Positions 6,844 to 9,392 of a DNA stretch of 9,392 nucleotides are shown piece by piece. Every line of letters starts with the position of its first letter. Position 1 is the first letter of the stretch. The translations under genes were made by a program, and so were the position numbers. Source of the DNA: Planctomycetota bacterium (GTDB lineage: Bacteria; Planctomycetota; UBA8108; UBA1146). A model generated the notes under the pieces. That model was not told where the DNA came from, did no database searches, and saw only the letters and a program-made list of their open reading frames with translations. The DNA lies in contig NZJA01000114.1 in assembly GCA_002691835.1 (NCBI GenBank), positions 1 to 9,392 of the forward strand, read 5' to 3'.

Positions 6844-6880
6844 GGACAGATGAGAATGACCAATCTTTTGGGATCTGTCC
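6844..6880. repeat. Perfect 8-bp inverted repeat in a divergent promoter region
   Basis: GGACAGAT (6844-6851) and ATCTGTCC (6873-6880) are exact reverse complements separated by 21 bp. They sit between the STAS-like gene (start 6819) and the T2SSE_N-domain gene (start 6944). Arm centres are 29 bp apart, about three helical turns, so a dimeric regulator could bind both on one DNA face. The second arm overlaps CCAATTGG (6879-6886), itself a palindrome. A role in coordinating the two divergent genes is inferred. Confidence 0.5.
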
Positions 6881-6890
6881 AATTGGCGAT

Positions 6891-6920
6891 TTGACGAAAT
6901 TGGGGATTCCGTCCTAATCT
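6891..6920 (+). promoter_or_regulatory. Candidate promoter for the T2SSE_N-domain gene
   Basis: TTGACG (6891-6896) is one mismatch from the -35 consensus. It is followed after 18 bp by TAATCT (6915-6920) as a weak -10. Transcription would start near 6927, directly before the AAGGAG ribosome binding site at 6928-6933, which lies ten bases upstream of ATG 6944. The very short leader and weak -10 keep confidence low. Confidence 0.35.
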
Positions 6921-6943
6921 TCAGTGGAAGGAGTTGGTCGCCC

Positions 6944-7564
6944 ATGCGTACCCTTCGATACAAGGACACCTGTGAGATTTTGGTTTCCGAGGGCCTACTG
7001 GTCCCTGCTGATATCCAAACTGCCCGGGAACAATCCGAGGAAACTGGCGAGCATGTTATTGAATCTCTTCTCAGGGGTACCCCTCTGACGGAGACCGATC
7101 TCGCCCGTTGTCTCAGCACACAGCACCAACTCCCCATGATTCCCCTCAGTCGATATGAGCGTGACAAAAGTCTCATGGAAAAACTCGACGGAGAATTTCT
7201 TTGGGAACATGGAATGCTTCCACTCTCCAGAATCGGTGCAGCAGTCCTCGTCGCTGTCCGCGACGTTCCCGATACTGAAGCTCTCAAAATAATCCGGGAA
7301 AAGCTGCATGCAGAACCGTTCTTAACTATCGCCTCTTATGAAGAGCTCCAATTGGAAATCTCCAAAAGCCTGCAACTGGATGAAGAACGAAAAATCGAAC
7401 TGGATCGGGCTGTTCGAACTCGACGCCGAGGAGGTCGCCCACCCGAGAGTGGTCAACAAACCGAGGGTATGTCGAGCACCTCATCCCTTCTGGAATCACT
7501 GAATGACTCTTGGGAAAATATCTTTGAAGAAGCGGAAAAAAATATCAGGGATGGCCAATCCTAA
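6944..7564 (+). CDS. Stand-alone GspE/MshE N-terminal (T2SSE_N) domain protein
   Basis: The 206-residue protein starts at ATG 6944 with AAGGAG upstream. Residues 7-70 form the helical first part typical of GspE/MshE/PilB N-termini (ILVSEGLLVPADIQTA, then ESLLRGTPLTETDLARCLSTQHQLPMIPL). Residues 77-142 match the second part, with LPLSRIGAAVLVAVRDVPD followed by TIASYEELQLEIS. The rest (143-206) is a charged, probably disordered tail with an Arg/Gly patch (RTRRRGGRPP) and an acidic end. Walker motifs and the ATPase core are absent and the frame stops at TAA, so this is not a truncated GspE at the window edge. In MshE this domain binds cyclic di-GMP; whether the ligand residues are kept cannot be judged here. 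It may be an adaptor for type II secretion or pilus machinery or a signalling protein. The divergent STAS-like neighbour favours regulation. Confidence 0.72.
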   Translation: MRTLRYKDTCEILVSEGLLVPADIQTAREQSEETGEHVIESLLRGTPLTETDLARCLSTQHQLPMIPLSRYERDKSLMEKLDGEFLWEHGMLPLSRIGAAVLVAVRDVPDTEALKIIREKLHAEPFLTIASYEELQLEISKSLQLDEERKIELDRAVRTRRRGGRPPESGQQTEGMSSTSSLLESLNDSWENIFEEAEKNIRDGQS

Positions 7565-7580
7565 GCAGGCACTAAAAGGA

Positions 7581-9392
7581 TCAATTATCCTGGTCGACTT
7601 CTTTTTCAATCGGATCTTTTGTTTCCTGATCAGGCTTGGGTAGTGGAACTCCTATATCGACCAAAAGATCAGGTCGAGCTTTAGAGAGCTTGGCCGCCCC
7701 CTCCGGCGTAACTGCAGATCTCCACAGATATACTCTTCGCAACTGATCCATCTCCCGGAGAATATCGAGTCCCATATCACTGACCTCGGTACCGAATAGA
7801 TTCAAAACCGTCAACTCAGGGAGACTGGCCAGAGTTGCCAACTGATCATCGGTCGTCGAGGTCTCCGACAGGTTCAGAGTTCTAATCCGCCGAAACTTCC
7901 ATAGCTGAGAAACCGTTTTTTCTGTGATGCTCGTACCTGCAAGGTCAAGGCGCACGAGAACCGTCTCAAGGCCTTTCAAAAGAGCGACGGCTGAATCTCC
8001 CGCATCTTTACCCAGCAATCGAAAAATCGCTTCATGGGAAGAATCCTGCCCTGAAACCAAACCGGCGCGAACTCCTGCGGCTTCCAATGAACTCAGCGCA
8101 GCTTCAATCTCGGAGGTAATCTGTGCATCCGTGACTCGGATCAGGGGATGATCCGGAAGTTGGCCCGGCATGACCGTCACAGCTTTGACAACTGTGGAGG
8201 TTTGACTCTCGTCTGATTCAGAAGCAACGGGGCCTGACTCTGGCCAAGGTGCGCCATCCAGAATCCATTTTTCGAAGATTCCGGCTTCTGATTCTGTCAG
8301 CCTTTCTCCCAATGGAGGCATACGTTCATCGTCATCGTCAGCCAGATGGATTCTGAGAATCAGCTCACTGTCTTCAAGTGAGCCCTTGACGATCGTAGGA
8401 AATTCTCGATCAGCAAAAGCAGCTGCAGGAAGATCCAGTCGCAATCCACCCTTTTGCTTCTTCTCACCGTGGCACTCGACGCAACGGGACTGCAGTAACG
8501 GCTGGACTTTCTGAAGAAAATGTTCGTCGGGAGTGAGTTCGACAACCTTTTCTTTCCCGTCCTCGACGGGTTCTTCACTCTCCTCATGATCATCCGGGGT
8601 CGGTTCTAAAGCTTCACCCGCAAACTGCTTCAGTGGCTTTCTCCGTGGCTCAACCTCTAAAGCCCCTTTTAATCCCACAGGCCCACGCGGTCCTTCTCCC
8701 GGCCATGGGGCACCGGCTGTGACCCATGCCTCAAGATCCGTCAGTTCTTCGGCAGAAAGCCCAGGTTCTTCCGGAGGAGGCATACGGTCATCTTCGTCAG
8801 GACCAAGCATTACCAGTTCCAGTAAAAGGCTCTCTTGGGGCTGTCCCGCAACGACGAGTGGGAAATCCCGAGTCAGATCCCGCAGATCATCGGGCTGATC
8901 CAGCCTTAATTTCCCCTTGGCCTTATCTGGCCCATGACAGGACACGCAATGCTTCTCGAAAAGAGGCTGAATCTTCTCATGAAATAGATTCTCCGCAGCC
9001 AGCTCTTGTGGAATCGTGGTTTCCGCTGCAATCACCTGTCGTTCAGTAGTCTGTGAAGCATTCAGTTGAGCTGGAGACTGGTTCTCAGCAAAGAAAACTT
9101 TTTCAAACCCCTTTTCGACAAACCCATCACCCCACTTCAATTCACCTCCAATGTGCCCAGCGCCCATCAGCACAGGAACACAGAGAAACAGTGACAGGCG
9201 ATATGAAGTTCCAGCAACTCGGGATCCCCGAGAAGCAACGATTCCCACCCAACAAGTCAAGACTGCCAGAAGAGCCGTGCTCACTCCCAACCATCGATGC
9301 CAAGCTAACGCAGTATCTGGATCATTTGGGTCAGCCAGCAACCAGCCAGAGAAACTTGCCATGATGGCAAAGGCTGCTCCAGGCACGACGAA
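7581..9392 (-). CDS. Membrane-anchored diheme Planctomycete-type cytochrome c (PSCyt1 x2) with leucine-rich repeats (5' partial)
   Basis: The frame is open to the right edge, so the N-terminus is missing; residues are counted from GTG 9386, which is probably internal. Residues about 2-18, 33-51 and 63-79 are hydrophobic segments of a DUF2231-like membrane domain (FSGWLLA, HRWLGV). Two PSCyt1 domains follow: heme motif CVSCHG (C147, C150, H151) with the candidate Met202 in DDRMPPP, and CVECHG (C302, C305, H306) with Met356 in ERMPP. Each ends in a GAPWP signature. An acidic Glu/Asp/Pro linker (about 255-285) separates them. Residues about 470-580 carry three or four leucine-rich repeats (VLVRLDLAGTSI, IRTLNLSETST, LTVLNLFGTEV). 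Covalent heme implies a periplasmic location. The role is unknown: the domain accompanies planctomycete carbohydrate or sulfatase gene sets, but none are visible here. The stop TGA at 7581-7583 lies 16 bp from the convergent neighbour with no strong terminator between. Confidence 0.88.
   Translation of the reverse strand, partial: FVVPGAAFAIMASFSGWLLADPNDPDTALAWHRWLGVSTALLAVLTCWVGIVASRGSRVAGTSYRLSLFLCVPVLMGAGHIGGELKWGDGFVEKGFEKVFFAENQSPAQLNASQTTERQVIAAETTIPQELAAENLFHEKIQPLFEKHCVSCHGPDKAKGKLRLDQPDDLRDLTRDFPLVVAGQPQESLLLELVMLGPDEDDRMPPPEEPGLSAEELTDLEAWVTAGAPWPGEGPRGPVGLKGALEVEPRRKPLKQFAGEALEPTPDDHEESEEPVEDGKEKVVELTPDEHFLQKVQPLLQSRCVECHGEKKQKGGLRLDLPAAAFADREFPTIVKGSLEDSELILRIHLADDDDERMPPLGERLTESEAGIFEKWILDGAPWPESGPVASESDESQTSTVVKAVTVMPGQLPDHPLIRVTDAQITSEIEAALSSLEAAGVRAGLVSGQDSSHEAIFRLLGKDAGDSAVALLKGLETVLVRLDLAGTSITEKTVSQLWKFRRIRTLNLSETSTTDDQLATLASLPELTVLNLFGTEVSDMGLDILREMDQLRRVYLWRSAVTPEGAAKLSKARPDLLVDIGVPLPKPDQETKDPIEKEVDQDN

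Noticed and set aside
6945..7287. Extension of the STAS-like frame across the T2SSE_N gene
   Set aside because: This is antisense to a better coding frame, with Arg/Ser-rich shadow composition; the AAGGAG site favours the start at 6819.
7577..7591. Short hairpin AGGAT/ATCCT between the convergent T2SSE_N and PSCyt1 genes
   Set aside because: There are only five base pairs and a poor T-run, too weak to call a terminator.

Overview
The window most likely comes from a planctomycete (Planctomycetota), with a base composition close to even GC/AT. This is inferred from two signatures. One is a tandem pair of Planctomycete-type cytochrome c (PSCyt1) domains fused to a small membrane domain and leucine-rich repeats. 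The other is a secreted Ca-binding repeat protein ending in the dockerin-like C-terminal module common in this phylum. The genetic code looks standard, since TGA terminates trmB and the cytochrome gene.

Layout, left to right. (1) 1-1166, plus strand: the 3' part of a secreted, Asp/Cys-rich repeat protein, followed by a near-ideal bidirectional terminator at 1182-1221. (2) 1242-2141, minus strand: a signal-peptide protein whose reading frame is interrupted by one in-frame TGA at 1509-1511. The frame continues for 88 more sense codons to a TAG that lies 20 bp from the shared terminator. A 6-bp hairpin with a CGUGC loop begins 15 nt after the TGA, as expected for a bacterial SECIS element. I read this as a candidate selenoprotein of an unrecognised family, and it is the most interesting feature here. 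(3) 2277-3689, minus: a TolC-family outer-membrane lipoprotein. (4) 3867-6451, plus: trmB (tRNA m7G46 methyltransferase) and uvrC (excision nuclease subunit), closely packed and probably co-transcribed. (5) 6448-6819, minus: a small STAS-like protein whose stop codon overlaps that of uvrC. It is divergent from 6944-7564, plus, a stand-alone protein with a GspE/MshE N-terminal (T2SSE_N) domain but no ATPase. The 124-bp spacer between them carries a perfect 8-bp inverted repeat. (6) 7581-9392, minus, cut by the window edge: a membrane-anchored diheme PSCyt1 protein with C-terminal leucine-rich repeats.

The genes do not form one pathway. TrmB and UvrC are housekeeping. The STAS-like and T2SSE_N proteins may form a small regulatory pair, and the other products are predicted to be exported or membrane-bound. 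No RNA genes, CRISPR arrays, insertion sequences or phage genes were seen.
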